DNA from: Allobosea robiniae
Lineage (GTDB): Bacteria; Pseudomonadota; Alphaproteobacteria; Rhizobiales; Beijerinckiaceae
Direction: 5' to 3'
Length of the DNA stretch: 64,000 nucleotides
Assembly (NCBI RefSeq): GCF_900102525.1
Contig: NZ_FNBZ01000009.1
Coordinates: 62,001-126,000, forward strand
Below, piece by piece: positions 1 through 8,869 of this stretch. The notes below the pieces were generated by a model. That model was not told where the DNA came from, made no database searches, and saw only the letters and a program-made list of their open reading frames with translations. Position 1 is the stretch's first letter. Each line of letters starts with the position of its first letter. A program made the translations under genes and the position numbers.

Positions 1-681
1 GCCGTCACCATCGAACGCGTGGTGCTGCGCCCGCTGGTCAACCAGCCCGACATCATCCTGTTCATGGCGACCTTCGGGATCACCTATTTCCTGATCGGCT
101 TCGGCGAAGCGCTCTTCGGCGGCAATCCCAAGCAGATGATTGCCGAGCAGCTCTACCTGCCGAAAGGCGCGGTCGACCTGCAGATCCTCGGCGGGCTGGT
201 CTCGCTCCAGAAGATCGATATCGCCGCCGCCCTCATCGCCTCGCTGATGATTGCCGCGCTCGCCGCCTTCTTCCAGTACACCCGCATCGGAAGAGCCCTG
301 CGAGCGGTGGCCGACAGCCACAAGGCGGCGCTCTCGGTCGGCATCTCGCTCAACCAGATCTGGGTCATCGTCTGGTTCACCGCCGGCATCGTCGCGCTGA
401 TCACCGGCATCATGTGGGGCGCCCGCTCGGACGTGTCCTTCGCGCTGGAGATCGTGGCGCTCAAGGCCCTGCCGGTGCTGATCCTCGGCGGCTTCACCTC
501 GATCCCCGGCGCCATCGTCGGCGGCCTGATCATCGGAATCGGCGAGAAGCTCGGCGAGTTCTACTGGGGCCCGCTGATCGGCGGCGGCATCGAGAGCTGG
601 CTCGCCTATTTCATCGCCCTTGGCTTCCTGCTGTTCCGGCCGCAGGGCCTGTTCGGCGACAAGATCATCGAACGTATCTGA
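1..681 (+). CDS. livH: Branched-chain amino acid-type ABC transporter permease (LivH family), 5' end cut by window
   Basis: Inner-membrane permease subunit of a LivHMGF-type importer. The frame is open from base 1 (the first codons read Ala-Val-Thr-Ile-Glu-Arg), so the true start lies before the window. About 226 residues remain, with several hydrophobic segments and the LivH-like ending in which a Gly-rich stretch is followed by FRPQGLFG shortly before the stop. The livM-type gene starts 13 bases after the stop, with an AGGAG overlapping the junction, so the two are co-transcribed. The family moves branched-chain amino acids, but many paralogues carry amides, urea or aromatic acids; the ligase closing this operon favours an organic acid. 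Confidence 0.9.
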   Translation, partial: AVTIERVVLRPLVNQPDIILFMATFGITYFLIGFGEALFGGNPKQMIAEQLYLPKGAVDLQILGGLVSLQKIDIAAALIASLMIAALAAFFQYTRIGRALRAVADSHKAALSVGISLNQIWVIVWFTAGIVALITGIMWGARSDVSFALEIVALKALPVLILGGFTSIPGAIVGGLIIGIGEKLGEFYWGPLIGGGIESWLAYFIALGFLLFRPQGLFGDKIIERI

Positions 682-694
682 GGAGCCGGACGAC

Positions 695-1774
695 ATGCTC
701 TACCGCGAGGCCGGCCAATACAAATCCACCTATTCCGCCGACATGGCGGTCTTCCCCCTCAGGGAAGACCGGATCGGCATCGCCGTCATCTTAGGCGTCG
801 CGCTGGTCGCCATCCCCTTCCTGGGCAGCGACTTCTTCATCGCCTCGGTGATGATCCCGTTCCTGATCTTCTCGCTGGCGGCGGTCGGGCTCAACATCCT
901 CACCGGCTATACCGGGCTGATCTCGCTCGGCACCGCCGCCTTCATGGGTGTCGGCGCCTATAGCTGCTACAAGCTCACCACGATCTTCCCGGGCGTGAAC
1001 ATCATCGTCCTGATCCTCGTCTCGGGCCTGTTCTCGGCCGGCATCGGCGTGCTTTTCGGCCTGCCCTCGCTGCGCATCAAGGGCTTCTACCTGGCGGTCG
1101 CGACGCTCGCCGCGCAGTTCTTCCTGCAATGGGCCTTCGTGCGCGTGCCCTGGCTGTTCAACTACAACGCCTCGGGCGCGATCGAGGTGCCGCAGCGCAC
1201 GCTCTTCGACATCCCCCTGACGGGTGCGTCCGCGACCCCGGAGACCCGTTATTTCGTCTGCCTCGGCCTCGTCGTGGTGCTGACCTGGTTCGCCTCCAAC
1301 ATCGTCCACGGCAAGCTCGGCCGCTCCTGGATGGCGGTGCGCGACATGGATATCGCCGCCGAGCTGATGGGTATCAAGCTGCTCAATGCCAAGCTCGCCG
1401 CCTTCGCCGTCTCCTCCTATTTCTGCGGCGTCGCCGGCGCGATGATGATCTTCCTCTGGTACGGCGGCGGCGAGGCGGCGGACGTGTTCTCGATCCGCCT
1501 CTCCTTCAACATCCTGTTCATGGTCATCATCGGCGGCCTCGGCTCCCTGATCGGCTCCTTCTTCGGCGCGGCCTTCCTGTCGATCCTGCCGACGGCGCTG
1601 AAATTCGGCCTGCCGGCGCTGGGCATCCCGATCCAGGGTGCGGCGGCCGAACATGTCACCTTCATGCTGGTCGGCGCGCTGATCATCATCTTCCTGATCG
1701 TCGAGCCGCACGGCCTCGCCAGGCTCTGGCAGATCGGGAAGCAGAAATTGCGGACGTGGCCCTTCCCGTACTGA
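695..1774 (+). CDS. livM: Branched-chain amino acid-type ABC transporter permease (LivM family)
   Basis: Second membrane subunit of the importer, about 359 residues with roughly ten hydrophobic segments. The LivM signature LNILTGYTGLISLG, followed by a Gly-rich stretch (FMGVGAY), lies near residues 68-90, and the protein ends in the typical VEPHGLARLW. The open frame extends further upstream, but ATG 695 is chosen because AGGAG (681-685) stands 9 bases before it and the extension would overlap livH. It forms a heterodimer with the preceding LivH protein and would be energised by the LivF protein encoded further on plus a LivG protein not seen here. Confidence 0.9.
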   Translation: MLYREAGQYKSTYSADMAVFPLREDRIGIAVILGVALVAIPFLGSDFFIASVMIPFLIFSLAAVGLNILTGYTGLISLGTAAFMGVGAYSCYKLTTIFPGVNIIVLILVSGLFSAGIGVLFGLPSLRIKGFYLAVATLAAQFFLQWAFVRVPWLFNYNASGAIEVPQRTLFDIPLTGASATPETRYFVCLGLVVVLTWFASNIVHGKLGRSWMAVRDMDIAAELMGIKLLNAKLAAFAVSSYFCGVAGAMMIFLWYGGGEAADVFSIRLSFNILFMVIIGGLGSLIGSFFGAAFLSILPTALKFGLPALGIPIQGAAAEHVTFMLVGALIIIFLIVEPHGLARLWQIGKQKLRTWPFPY

Positions 1775-1876
1775 CGCGGGAGAGAGCCCAAGAAACGACC
1801 GGCACGACAGAAGCGCCGGCGAAAACAAGACGGGACCGGCTGGAACCGGCCCGGAGGAAACGAACGGAGGAAGTCC

Positions 1877-3205
1877 ATGAAGACCAGCAATCTGTTGAAG
1901 GGTGCAGCGCTCGGAGCCCTGTTCGCCGCCGGTGCGCTTGCCCCGGCCATGGCGCAGGACAGCGTCTATTTCGCCAACAACGCCTATCGCACCGGCCCGT
2001 TCTCGGGCTCGGGCATCCCGATCGGCGACGGCATGCGCGACTACATCACGATGATCAACGAGCGCGACGGCGGCGTGAACGGCGTCAAGGTCATCTATGA
2101 GGAATGCGAGACCGGCTACGACACCAAGAAGTCGATCGAGTGCTACGAGCAGGCCAAGTCGAAGAACACCATCGTCTATTCGCCCTGGTCGACCGGCGCG
2201 ACGCTCGCCGCGATCCCGCGCGCTCATGTCGACAAGATCCCGATCCTGTCGATGGCCTACGGCCTGTCCTCCTCAGCCGACGGCACCAACTTCCCCTGGG
2301 TCTTCATCCCGCCCTTCACCTACTGGGACGGCGCCTCCGTCATGGTGAAGCACATGGCGGCCGAGCTCGGCGGCATGGACAAGCTCAAGGGCAAGAAGCT
2401 CGGCCTGATCCATCTCGACGCGCCCTTCGGCAAGGAGCCGATCCCGGTCCTCGAGAACCTCGCCAAGAAATACGGCTTCGAGCTCAAGCTCTATCCGGTG
2501 GCCGCCGCCGACATGCAGAACCAGGGCTCGCTCTGGCTCTCGATCCGCCGCGACCGGCCGGACTTCCTCTACAACCAGGGCTGGGGCGCGATGAACCCGA
2601 CCGCGGTCAAGGAAGCGGCCAAGAACAACTTCCCGATGAACAAGCTGGTCGGCGTCTGGTGGGCCGGCGGCGATGACGATGCCCGCGCCGGCGGCGAGCA
2701 GGCCAAGGGCTACAAGTCGCTGAGCTGGACGCTCGCCGGCACCGAGGCGCCCGCCATGCAGGACATCCTCAAATACGTGGTCGACAAGGGCAAGAGCACG
2801 ACGCCGAAGGAGAAGGTCGGCGAAGCGCTCTACAACCGCGGCGTCTACAACGCGATGCTCGTCGTCGAGGCCGTGCGCAACGCGCAGAAGCTGACCGGCA
2901 AGAAGGTGATCACCGCCGAGGACATGCGCCGCGGCCTGGAATCCCTCAATCTCACCGAGGCGCGCCTCAAGGAGATCGGGCTTGGCGGCTTCGTCACGCC
3001 GACCACGATCTCCTGCACCGACCATTCTGGCCACAGCAAGATGTTCGTCTCGGAATGGGACGGCACCAAGTGGACCAAGAAGGGCGACTGGGTCGAGCCT
3101 CTGAAGGACGAGGTCCGGCCGCTGATCGAGGCCAACGCCAAGGACTATATCGAGAAGGCCGGCAACTGGCCGAAGCGCACCGAGCCCTGCGAAAAGTCGT
3201 CCTGA
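1877..3205 (+). CDS. Periplasmic substrate-binding protein of the Liv-type ABC transporter
   Basis: 442-residue type I periplasmic binding protein. A Sec signal peptide is clear (Lys at residues 2 and 8, hydrophobic 10-24, cleavage after Ala-Met-Ala at residue 26). The mature protein reads like the LivK/AmiC superfamily: an early TGPFSGSG substrate-loop motif and a request for several ligand-contact aromatic residues in YNQGWGAMNP. GGAGGAAGTCC directly precedes the ATG. It is longer than E. coli LivK (about 370 residues), as is usual for the alphaproteobacterial paralogues found beside CoA ligases. The ligand cannot be read from sequence; an aromatic or other carboxylic acid is suggested by context. 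Confidence 0.88.
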   Translation: MKTSNLLKGAALGALFAAGALAPAMAQDSVYFANNAYRTGPFSGSGIPIGDGMRDYITMINERDGGVNGVKVIYEECETGYDTKKSIECYEQAKSKNTIVYSPWSTGATLAAIPRAHVDKIPILSMAYGLSSSADGTNFPWVFIPPFTYWDGASVMVKHMAAELGGMDKLKGKKLGLIHLDAPFGKEPIPVLENLAKKYGFELKLYPVAAADMQNQGSLWLSIRRDRPDFLYNQGWGAMNPTAVKEAAKNNFPMNKLVGVWWAGGDDDARAGGEQAKGYKSLSWTLAGTEAPAMQDILKYVVDKGKSTTPKEKVGEALYNRGVYNAMLVVEAVRNAQKLTGKKVITAEDMRRGLESLNLTEARLKEIGLGGFVTPTTISCTDHSGHSKMFVSEWDGTKWTKKGDWVEPLKDEVRPLIEANAKDYIEKAGNWPKRTEPCEKSS

Positions 3206-3215
3206 TCTGACGGCA

Positions 3216-3242
3216 GCCGGCGGCGGCTCCCCCGCCGCCGGC
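3216..3242 (+). promoter_or_regulatory. GC-rich intercistronic stem-loop after the binding-protein gene
   Basis: A perfect 11-bp inverted repeat (GCCGGCGGCGG, 3216-3226; CCGCCGCCGGC, 3232-3242) with a 5-base loop sits between the binding-protein stop and the ATPase start. No T-run follows, so it is not a classical terminator. In binding-protein operons such structures commonly protect the upstream mRNA and lower expression of the following genes; that role is inferred here. Confidence 0.6.
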
Positions 3243-3275
3243 ACCCCATCGATACCGATTGTCCGGGAGAGGCCG

Positions 3276-4121
3276 ATGTCGACCGCCACCCTCGAAAAGC
3301 AGGCCGCCGCGACCGCGAGCGACACCATCCTGTCGCTCAACAATATCGAGGTCATCTACGACCATGTCGTGCTGGTGCTGAAGGGCGTCTCGCTCACCGT
3401 GCCGCGCCAGGGCATCGTCGCGATCCTCGGTGCCAACGGCGCCGGCAAGACCACGACACTGAAGGCGATCTCCAACCTGCTCAAGGCCGAGCGCGGCGAG
3501 GTCACCAAGGGCTCGATCGTCTTCGACGGCGAGCGCGTCGACAAGATGTCCCCGAACGAGCTCGTCCGGCGCGGCTGCATTCAGGTCATGGAAGGCCGGC
3601 ACTGCTTCGGCCATCTCTCGATCGAGGAAAACCTGCTGACCGGCGCCTTCACCCGCCGCGACGGCAATGCCGCGATCAAGCGCGACCTCGAGAAGATCTA
3701 CACCCTGTTTCCACGCCTGAAGCAGCGCCGCTCGTCGCAGGCCGGCTACACCTCCGGCGGCGAGCAGCAGATGTGCGCCATCGGCCGCGCCATGATGTCG
3801 AACCCCAAGATGATCCTGCTCGACGAGCCCTCGATGGGCCTCGCCCCGCAGATCGTCGAGGAGATCTTCGAGATCGTCCGCGGGCTCAATGCCGACGAGG
3901 GCGTGTCCTTCCTCGTCGCCGAGCAGAACACCAATATGGCGCTGCGCTATGCGACCTACGGCTACATCATGGAGACCGGGCGCGTCGTCATGGACGGCGA
4001 GGCCAAGATGCTGCGCGAGAATGAGGACGTGAAGGAATTCTATCTCGGCGTCGCCGAGGGCAACAAGAAGTCCTTTCGCGAAGTGAAAAGCTACAAGCGC
4101 CGCAAGCGCTGGCTGTCGTGA
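3276..4121 (+). CDS. livF: ABC transporter ATP-binding protein (LivF family)
   Basis: 281-residue cytoplasmic ATPase of the importer. Walker A GANGAGKTT is at residues 52-60, a signature-like TSGGEQQ and Walker B LLDEPSMGL follow, and the switch region reads AEQNT, the LivF-type replacement of the usual H-loop. It is longer than typical LivF (about 235) by a short N-terminal tail and a basic C-terminal tail. GGGAGAG (3265-3271) precedes the ATG. No LivG gene lies between positions 1 and 5395; in such operons it is often upstream of livH, so it is probably outside the window. The stop overlaps the GTG of the next frame. Confidence 0.9.
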   Translation: MSTATLEKQAAATASDTILSLNNIEVIYDHVVLVLKGVSLTVPRQGIVAILGANGAGKTTTLKAISNLLKAERGEVTKGSIVFDGERVDKMSPNELVRRGCIQVMEGRHCFGHLSIEENLLTGAFTRRDGNAAIKRDLEKIYTLFPRLKQRRSSQAGYTSGGEQQMCAIGRAMMSNPKMILLDEPSMGLAPQIVEEIFEIVRGLNADEGVSFLVAEQNTNMALRYATYGYIMETGRVVMDGEAKMLRENEDVKEFYLGVAEGNKKSFREVKSYKRRKRWLS

Positions 4122-4162
4122 ACGCACGATCCGGCACCGCACCCGACAGACGAGACCCCGCC

Positions 4163-5395
4163 ATGACAGAGCACCACGACGCGCTCGAAACCCGTTCGCC
4201 TGCCGCGCGCGAGGCCGACCTCTTCGCAAGGCTGCCAGCGGTGCTGGCAGCAGCCCTGAAAGCGCCGGCCTATGCCGAACGGCTCGCCGGCATCGACCCC
4301 GACGCGATCACTGACCGCAAGGCACTGACTGGCTTGCCCATCCTGCGCAAGGCGGAACTCCCGGCCCTTCAGAAGGCGGTCCTGCCCTTCGGCGGCTTCG
4401 TCTCGGAGGCAGCTAACTCCTTCGGTCGGCTCTTTACGTCTCCCGGTCCGATCTTCGAGCCTGAAGGCACCGCTGCCGACGCCTGGGGCGCCGCACGCGG
4501 CCTCTACGCCGCCGGCTTCCGGCCGGGCGATATCGTCCTGAACACGCTGAGCTATCACCTGACGCCTGGCGGCTTCATCATGGATTCCGCCGCACGCGCG
4601 GTGGGCTGCACCGTGATCCCGGCAGGTCCCGGCAATACCGAGCAGCAGATGGAGGTGATCTCCGCCTACCGCCCGAGCGCCTATGCCGGCACGCCCGACT
4701 TCCTGAAGATCCTGATCGAGGCGGCCGAGACGCGCGGCGTCGACATCTCCTCGATCAAGCGCGCGGTGGTCTCCGGCGCCGCCTTCCCGCCCTCGCTGCA
4801 GGCCTGGGTCAGGGAGCGCGGCATCGATGCCTACCAGCTCTATGCCACCGCCGATGTCGGCGTCATCGCCTATGAGACGGCGGCGCGCGAAGGCATGGTG
4901 CTGAACGAGAACCTGATCGTCGAGATCGTCCGGCCGGGCACCGGCGATCCCGTTCCCGAGGGCGAGGTCGGGGAGGTCGTGATCACCAATCTCGACCCGC
5001 ATCATCCCCAGATCAGGCTCGCGGTCGGCGACCTCACCGCCATCCTGCCGGGCGCGAGCGCCTGCGGTCGCAGCAACACCCGGATCAGGGGCTGGATGGG
5101 CCGCGCCGACCAGACTGCCAAGATCAAGGGCATGTTCGTGCGGCCCGAGCAGGTCGCCGAGATCGCCAGGCGCCATGCCGAGATCGCAAAACTCCGCCTC
5201 GTCGTCGGCCGTGCCAACGAGACCGACACGATGACGCTGAAGGCCGAGACCTACACTGAGGCCGCCGGCCTGATCGATGCGGTGTCCTCGACCTTGCAGC
5301 AAGTGACGAAGCTGAAGGGTGCGGTCGAAATCCTCCCGCTCGGCGCGCTGCCGAACGACGGCAAGGTCATCGCCGACGAACGCCCCGTGGGGTGA
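4163..5395 (+). CDS. Phenylacetate-CoA ligase-like adenylate-forming enzyme
   Basis: About 410 residues resembling PaaK-type AMP-dependent CoA ligases: an adenylate-binding SGAAFPPSL followed by YQLYATADVG (the A5-like region), the hinge/DLT segment GDLTAILPG, WMGRADQTAKIKGMFV (A8-like), and a late Lys in LPNDGKV where the catalytic A10 lysine sits. The usual Ser/Thr/Gly-rich P-loop is replaced by TSPGPIFEPEG. The frame also has a GTG at 4118 that overlaps the ATPase stop; ATG 4163 is preferred but neither has a good ribosome-binding site. Co-location with the Liv-type transporter suggests it activates the imported acid to a CoA thioester. The substrate is not readable. Confidence 0.75.
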   Translation: MTEHHDALETRSPAAREADLFARLPAVLAAALKAPAYAERLAGIDPDAITDRKALTGLPILRKAELPALQKAVLPFGGFVSEAANSFGRLFTSPGPIFEPEGTAADAWGAARGLYAAGFRPGDIVLNTLSYHLTPGGFIMDSAARAVGCTVIPAGPGNTEQQMEVISAYRPSAYAGTPDFLKILIEAAETRGVDISSIKRAVVSGAAFPPSLQAWVRERGIDAYQLYATADVGVIAYETAAREGMVLNENLIVEIVRPGTGDPVPEGEVGEVVITNLDPHHPQIRLAVGDLTAILPGASACGRSNTRIRGWMGRADQTAKIKGMFVRPEQVAEIARRHAEIAKLRLVVGRANETDTMTLKAETYTEAAGLIDAVSSTLQQVTKLKGAVEILPLGALPNDGKVIADERPVG

Positions 5396-5404
5396 CGCCG
5401 CGCG

Positions 5405-6103
5405 TCACCACGCGATCGGCTTCTCCCCCTGCTCGTCCAGCCAGGCATTGGCCCGGCTGAACGGCTTCGAGCCGAAGAACCCTCGCCGCGCCGACAGCGG
5501 CGAGGGATGCGCGCTGGCGATGACCAGATGTCGGCTCTCGTCGATCAGGGGCCGCTTCGTCTGCGCTGGATTGCCCCAGAGCAGAAAGACGACATGCGCT
5601 CGCTCGCGTGAGACCGTTGCGATCACCGCATCGGTCACCGCTCCCCAGCCGAGCGAGAGATGCGAGCCGGCCTTGCTCGCTCCCTCGCGCACCGTCAGCG
5701 CCGTGTTGAGCAGCAAGACGCCCTGCTTCGCCCAGCGCGTCAGGTCGCCGTCCGCGGGTGTGGGCTCTCCCAGGTCTTCAGCTCGCTCCTTGTAGATATT
5801 GACGAGCGAGCGCGGCAGCGGCGCCGGCCCGACATAGGAAAAGGCGAGCCCGTTGGCATGGCCCGGCGTCGGATATGGGTCTTGGCCCAGGATGACGGCC
5901 CGGACCGCATCGAGCGGCGTCAGCGCCAGCGCGGCAAAGACCCGCTCCGGCACCGGGGCCACCACATGCCCGGCCGCCCGCTCGGCATCGACCGCCGCGC
6001 AGGCACGAGCGGCAGCCCCGTCGGCAGCGAAGACCGGCAGCTCGCGCCAGCCGGCTGAATTCCCGCTCGCCAGGAAGGCTGCGAGCGCTTCAGCACATTT
6101 CAC
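5405..6103 (-). CDS. ung: Uracil-DNA glycosylase, family 1
   Basis: 232-residue base-excision repair enzyme that removes uracil from DNA. Diagnostic motifs are present: GQDPYP at residues 73-78 (catalytic Asp75), LLLNTALTV, and the Leu-loop HPSPLSARRGF near residue 187. Length is normal for the family. The start is a GTG at 6103 whose first bases overlap the stop of the upstream 5'-nucleotidase gene (GTGA), which suggests translational coupling. It is convergent with the CoA-ligase gene, whose stop is only nine bases away. Confidence 0.95.
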   Translation of the reverse strand: MKCAEALAAFLASGNSAGWRELPVFAADGAAARACAAVDAERAAGHVVAPVPERVFAALALTPLDAVRAVILGQDPYPTPGHANGLAFSYVGPAPLPRSLVNIYKERAEDLGEPTPADGDLTRWAKQGVLLLNTALTVREGASKAGSHLSLGWGAVTDAVIATVSRERAHVVFLLWGNPAQTKRPLIDESRHLVIASAHPSPLSARRGFFGSKPFSRANAWLDEQGEKPIAW

Positions 6104-7620
6104 TTCAGGACCGCCCGGCCTTCGACCCTGGCATCGACCGTGCCGAGCTTACGAACATAGACCATCACCTCATTGGCCATCAGCTTGCCGTCGGTGAGGC
6201 CGATCAGCGTCCTGCCGCGGCTCAGCGCCGTGTAGCCGTCGCCGCCCTCCAGCATGAAGTTATTGGAGGCGACGGTGTATTTGCCGGCCGGATCGATCGG
6301 CTTGCCGTCGACAGTGACGGCACCCACGCGCGAACCCTGCGGCTGCTTGAGATCGGCCTCGAATGTCAGGCCGGACACCACCGGGAAGCGCCCGGCGCCC
6401 TGCGGCGCATCGCGCAGGCCGTTCTCGATCGCGTCCTTCACGTCCTTGCCGGTGATCTCGACCATCACGGTCGCATTGCCGAAGGGCAGTTCGCTCAGCA
6501 CGTCACGGCGCGTCAGTTTCTGCCCGGCCGCGTATTGCTTGTTGGCGCGGATGCCGCCGGCATTGGTGATGGCGAGCTGGGCGCCGGTCGCGGAGCGGAT
6601 CGCATCGGCGATCAGGTTGCCGATCGCGGTCTCCTGTGTGCGGATGACGCCGGTGCGGGAATCGAGCGGCGCGGCCAGCGTCGCGATGTCGACGTCGAGC
6701 TCCTTGGATAGCTCGCCCTCATAGCCTTTGACGATGGCGGCGATATCCGGGTCCGGCGTCGCTGCGCGGGAATCGTTGACGCGGAAGGTCGGCGTCCACG
6801 AGACCTGCCGCGCCGTGCCCTCGCCCTTGACGCTGACGGCGATGTCGATCGCTGTGACGTAATTGCCCTCCTCGTTCGACTCGACCATCACCACCTTGCC
6901 GTCATAGGCGATGGCGAGATCGTGGTCGTGGCCGGTGAGCACGATATCGACCACGCGAGAGCGCACGATCTCGTAATCCGTCTTCCGGTCGGCATGGACG
7001 ACGGCGACGAGAATATCGGCGCCCTCGCCCTTCAAAACCTTGGCCTCGCGGCGCAGCGCCTCCATGGTCGAGGAGAATTTCAGGTCGCCGGGGAAGGAAA
7101 CCTGCGGGGTCGGCTCGAAGGCGGCGCCGATGACGCCGACCTTGATGCCGCCGAGCTCGAAGATCTGCGAATCCCTGTGATGCGGCAGGATGCTGCCGGC
7201 GGCGTCACGCAGGTTCGCGGCGAAGGTCGGGTAGCTCTGCGCCGCCGTCAGCTTGAGGTAGTTCTCCTTGCCGAAATCGAATTCGTGGTTGCCGGGCACA
7301 AAGACGTCGATACCCATCTTGTTCTGCATCGCAACGATATGCGCGCCCTGGTCGAAGCCCGACATCAGCGAGGGCGAGTAGCAGTCGCCGGCATGGCAGA
7401 ACAGCACCGGCACGCCCTTCGCGCGCTCGGCCTTGGCGATGCCGGCGGCGCGCGCGAAGCCGCCGCGGCCCTTGTCGTCGCCCATCTTGTAGATGTCGTT
7501 GACGAGCAGCAGCGTGAAGCTCGGTGCCGGCTGCTGCGCCATCGCCACCGGCGCAGTCGCAGCGAGCGTCACTGGCGCCGCCAGGACACCGAGAGCCTTG
7601 CGGCGGGTGAGCTTCGTCAT
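6100..7620 (-). CDS. Exported 5'-nucleotidase / UshA-type metallophosphatase
   Basis: 506 residues. The N-terminus is a twin-arginine signal (TRRKALGVL, hydrophobic core, AMA-QQ cleavage), so the protein is exported folded. It has the calcineurin-like domain (VNDIYKMG, GDCYSPS, GNHEFDFG, HADRK, TGHDHD) and the C-terminal 5'-nucleotidase domain (GNLIADAI, TNAGGIRA, GDGYTA). ATG 7620 is chosen over the earlier in-frame ATG at 7662 because it starts the Tat signal and follows AGGGAC. It probably dephosphorylates extracellular nucleotides or related phosphate esters. Overlaps ung by four bases. The unusual VNDIY replaces the commoner NDxH metal motif, so one metal ligand may differ. Confidence 0.85.
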   Translation of the reverse strand: MTKLTRRKALGVLAAPVTLAATAPVAMAQQPAPSFTLLLVNDIYKMGDDKGRGGFARAAGIAKAERAKGVPVLFCHAGDCYSPSLMSGFDQGAHIVAMQNKMGIDVFVPGNHEFDFGKENYLKLTAAQSYPTFAANLRDAAGSILPHHRDSQIFELGGIKVGVIGAAFEPTPQVSFPGDLKFSSTMEALRREAKVLKGEGADILVAVVHADRKTDYEIVRSRVVDIVLTGHDHDLAIAYDGKVVMVESNEEGNYVTAIDIAVSVKGEGTARQVSWTPTFRVNDSRAATPDPDIAAIVKGYEGELSKELDVDIATLAAPLDSRTGVIRTQETAIGNLIADAIRSATGAQLAITNAGGIRANKQYAAGQKLTRRDVLSELPFGNATVMVEITGKDVKDAIENGLRDAPQGAGRFPVVSGLTFEADLKQPQGSRVGAVTVDGKPIDPAGKYTVASNNFMLEGGDGYTALSRGRTLIGLTDGKLMANEVMVYVRKLGTVDARVEGRAVLK

Positions 7621-7803
7621 GGCGAGCGTCCCTATGTCCTGAGAACCGCTCCAGACTAGCAAGAGGAGCGAGGCGCTGACCAGAGGGGTTTCGGGCCGCC
7701 CGACGGCGGGAAGCAGTGTCGCACCCCTGCCATTCGAGAAGCTTCAAGGCTGGACGAAAGCGCGAACTCGTCTAAATCACGACGCCAAGGAGTGCACGCG
7801 TTC

Positions 7804-8868
7804 ATGACCGCTGACATCGCCGCAGTGCCGGCCCGCGAGGCCGCTTCCCTGCCACCCGACCATCCCAAGGTACAGTACGGCCGCATCGGCGTGCTCTTGA
7901 TGAATCTCGGCACGCCGGAGGGCACCGGCTACTGGCCGATGCGCGCCTATCTCAAGGAGTTCCTCTCCGACCGCCGTGTGATCGAGGAGCCCCGCTGGAA
8001 ATGGTGGCCGATCCTCAACCTGATCATCCTGTCAACGCGGCCGGGCCGGAAGGGCAAGGACTACGCCTCGATCTGGAACAAGGAGCGTGACGAGGGCCCG
8101 CTCAAGACCATCACCCGCTCGCAGACCGAACAGCTCGCTGAGCGTTTGAAGCCGTTGGCCGGAGAGCGCGTCGTCTTCGACTGGGCCATGCGCTACGGCT
8201 TTCCCGATGTGCAGAGCCGCCTGAAGGCACTGCTCGATCAGGGCTGCGATCGCATCCTGCTGGTGCCGCTCTATCCGCAATATGCCGCGCCGACTTCGGC
8301 GACCGCCTGCGACCAGGCTTTTCGCGCGCTGATGCAAATGCGCTGGCAGCCTTCGGTGCGCGTCGCCCCGCCCTATCACGACGACCCCGTCTATATCGGC
8401 GCGCTCGCCCGCTCGATGCGCGCCTCGCTGGCGAAGCTCGATTTCGCGCCGGAGGTCATCCTCTGCTCCTTCCACGGCATGCCGAAGGAGTATCTGCTGA
8501 AGGGCGACCCCTATTACTGCCAGTGCGTGAAGACCTGGCGCCTGCTGCGCGCCGAGCTCGGCCTCTCCGAAGAGCAGTTCCCGCTGACCTTCCAGTCGCG
8601 CTTCGGGCCGGACGAGTGGCTCCAGCCCTATACCGACGAAACGGTGAAGGCCCTGGCCCAGGCCGGCAGGAAATCGATGGCGATCGTCGCACCGGGCTTC
8701 TCGGCCGATTGCCTGGAGACGCTGGAAGAACTCGACGGGGAGAACCGCGAGATCTTCCTGCACAATGGCGGCGAGAAATTCGCCTATCTGCCTTGCCTCA
8801 ACGATTCCCCCGAAGGCATCGACACCATCGCCGAAGTCGTCCAGCGCGAGCTGATGGGCTGGCTCTGA
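7804..8868 (+). CDS. hemH: Ferrochelatase
   Basis: 354-residue enzyme inserting Fe(II) into protoporphyrin IX, the last step of haem synthesis. Hallmarks: LLMNLGTPE at the N-terminus, FLSDRRVI, CSFHGMP with the metal-binding His, FQSRFGPDEWLQPYT, and the acidic FSADCLETLEE. AAGGAG at 7787-7792 places the start at ATG 7804 rather than the GTG at 7792. Divergent from the 5'-nucleotidase gene; the 183-bp intergenic region holds no recognised regulator site. A short Cys pair (YYCQC) is present but the C-terminal Fe-S cysteines of some ferrochelatases are not evident. Confidence 0.95.
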   Translation: MTADIAAVPAREAASLPPDHPKVQYGRIGVLLMNLGTPEGTGYWPMRAYLKEFLSDRRVIEEPRWKWWPILNLIILSTRPGRKGKDYASIWNKERDEGPLKTITRSQTEQLAERLKPLAGERVVFDWAMRYGFPDVQSRLKALLDQGCDRILLVPLYPQYAAPTSATACDQAFRALMQMRWQPSVRVAPPYHDDPVYIGALARSMRASLAKLDFAPEVILCSFHGMPKEYLLKGDPYYCQCVKTWRLLRAELGLSEEQFPLTFQSRFGPDEWLQPYTDETVKALAQAGRKSMAIVAPGFSADCLETLEELDGENREIFLHNGGEKFAYLPCLNDSPEGIDTIAEVVQRELMGWL

Positions 8869-8869
8869 G

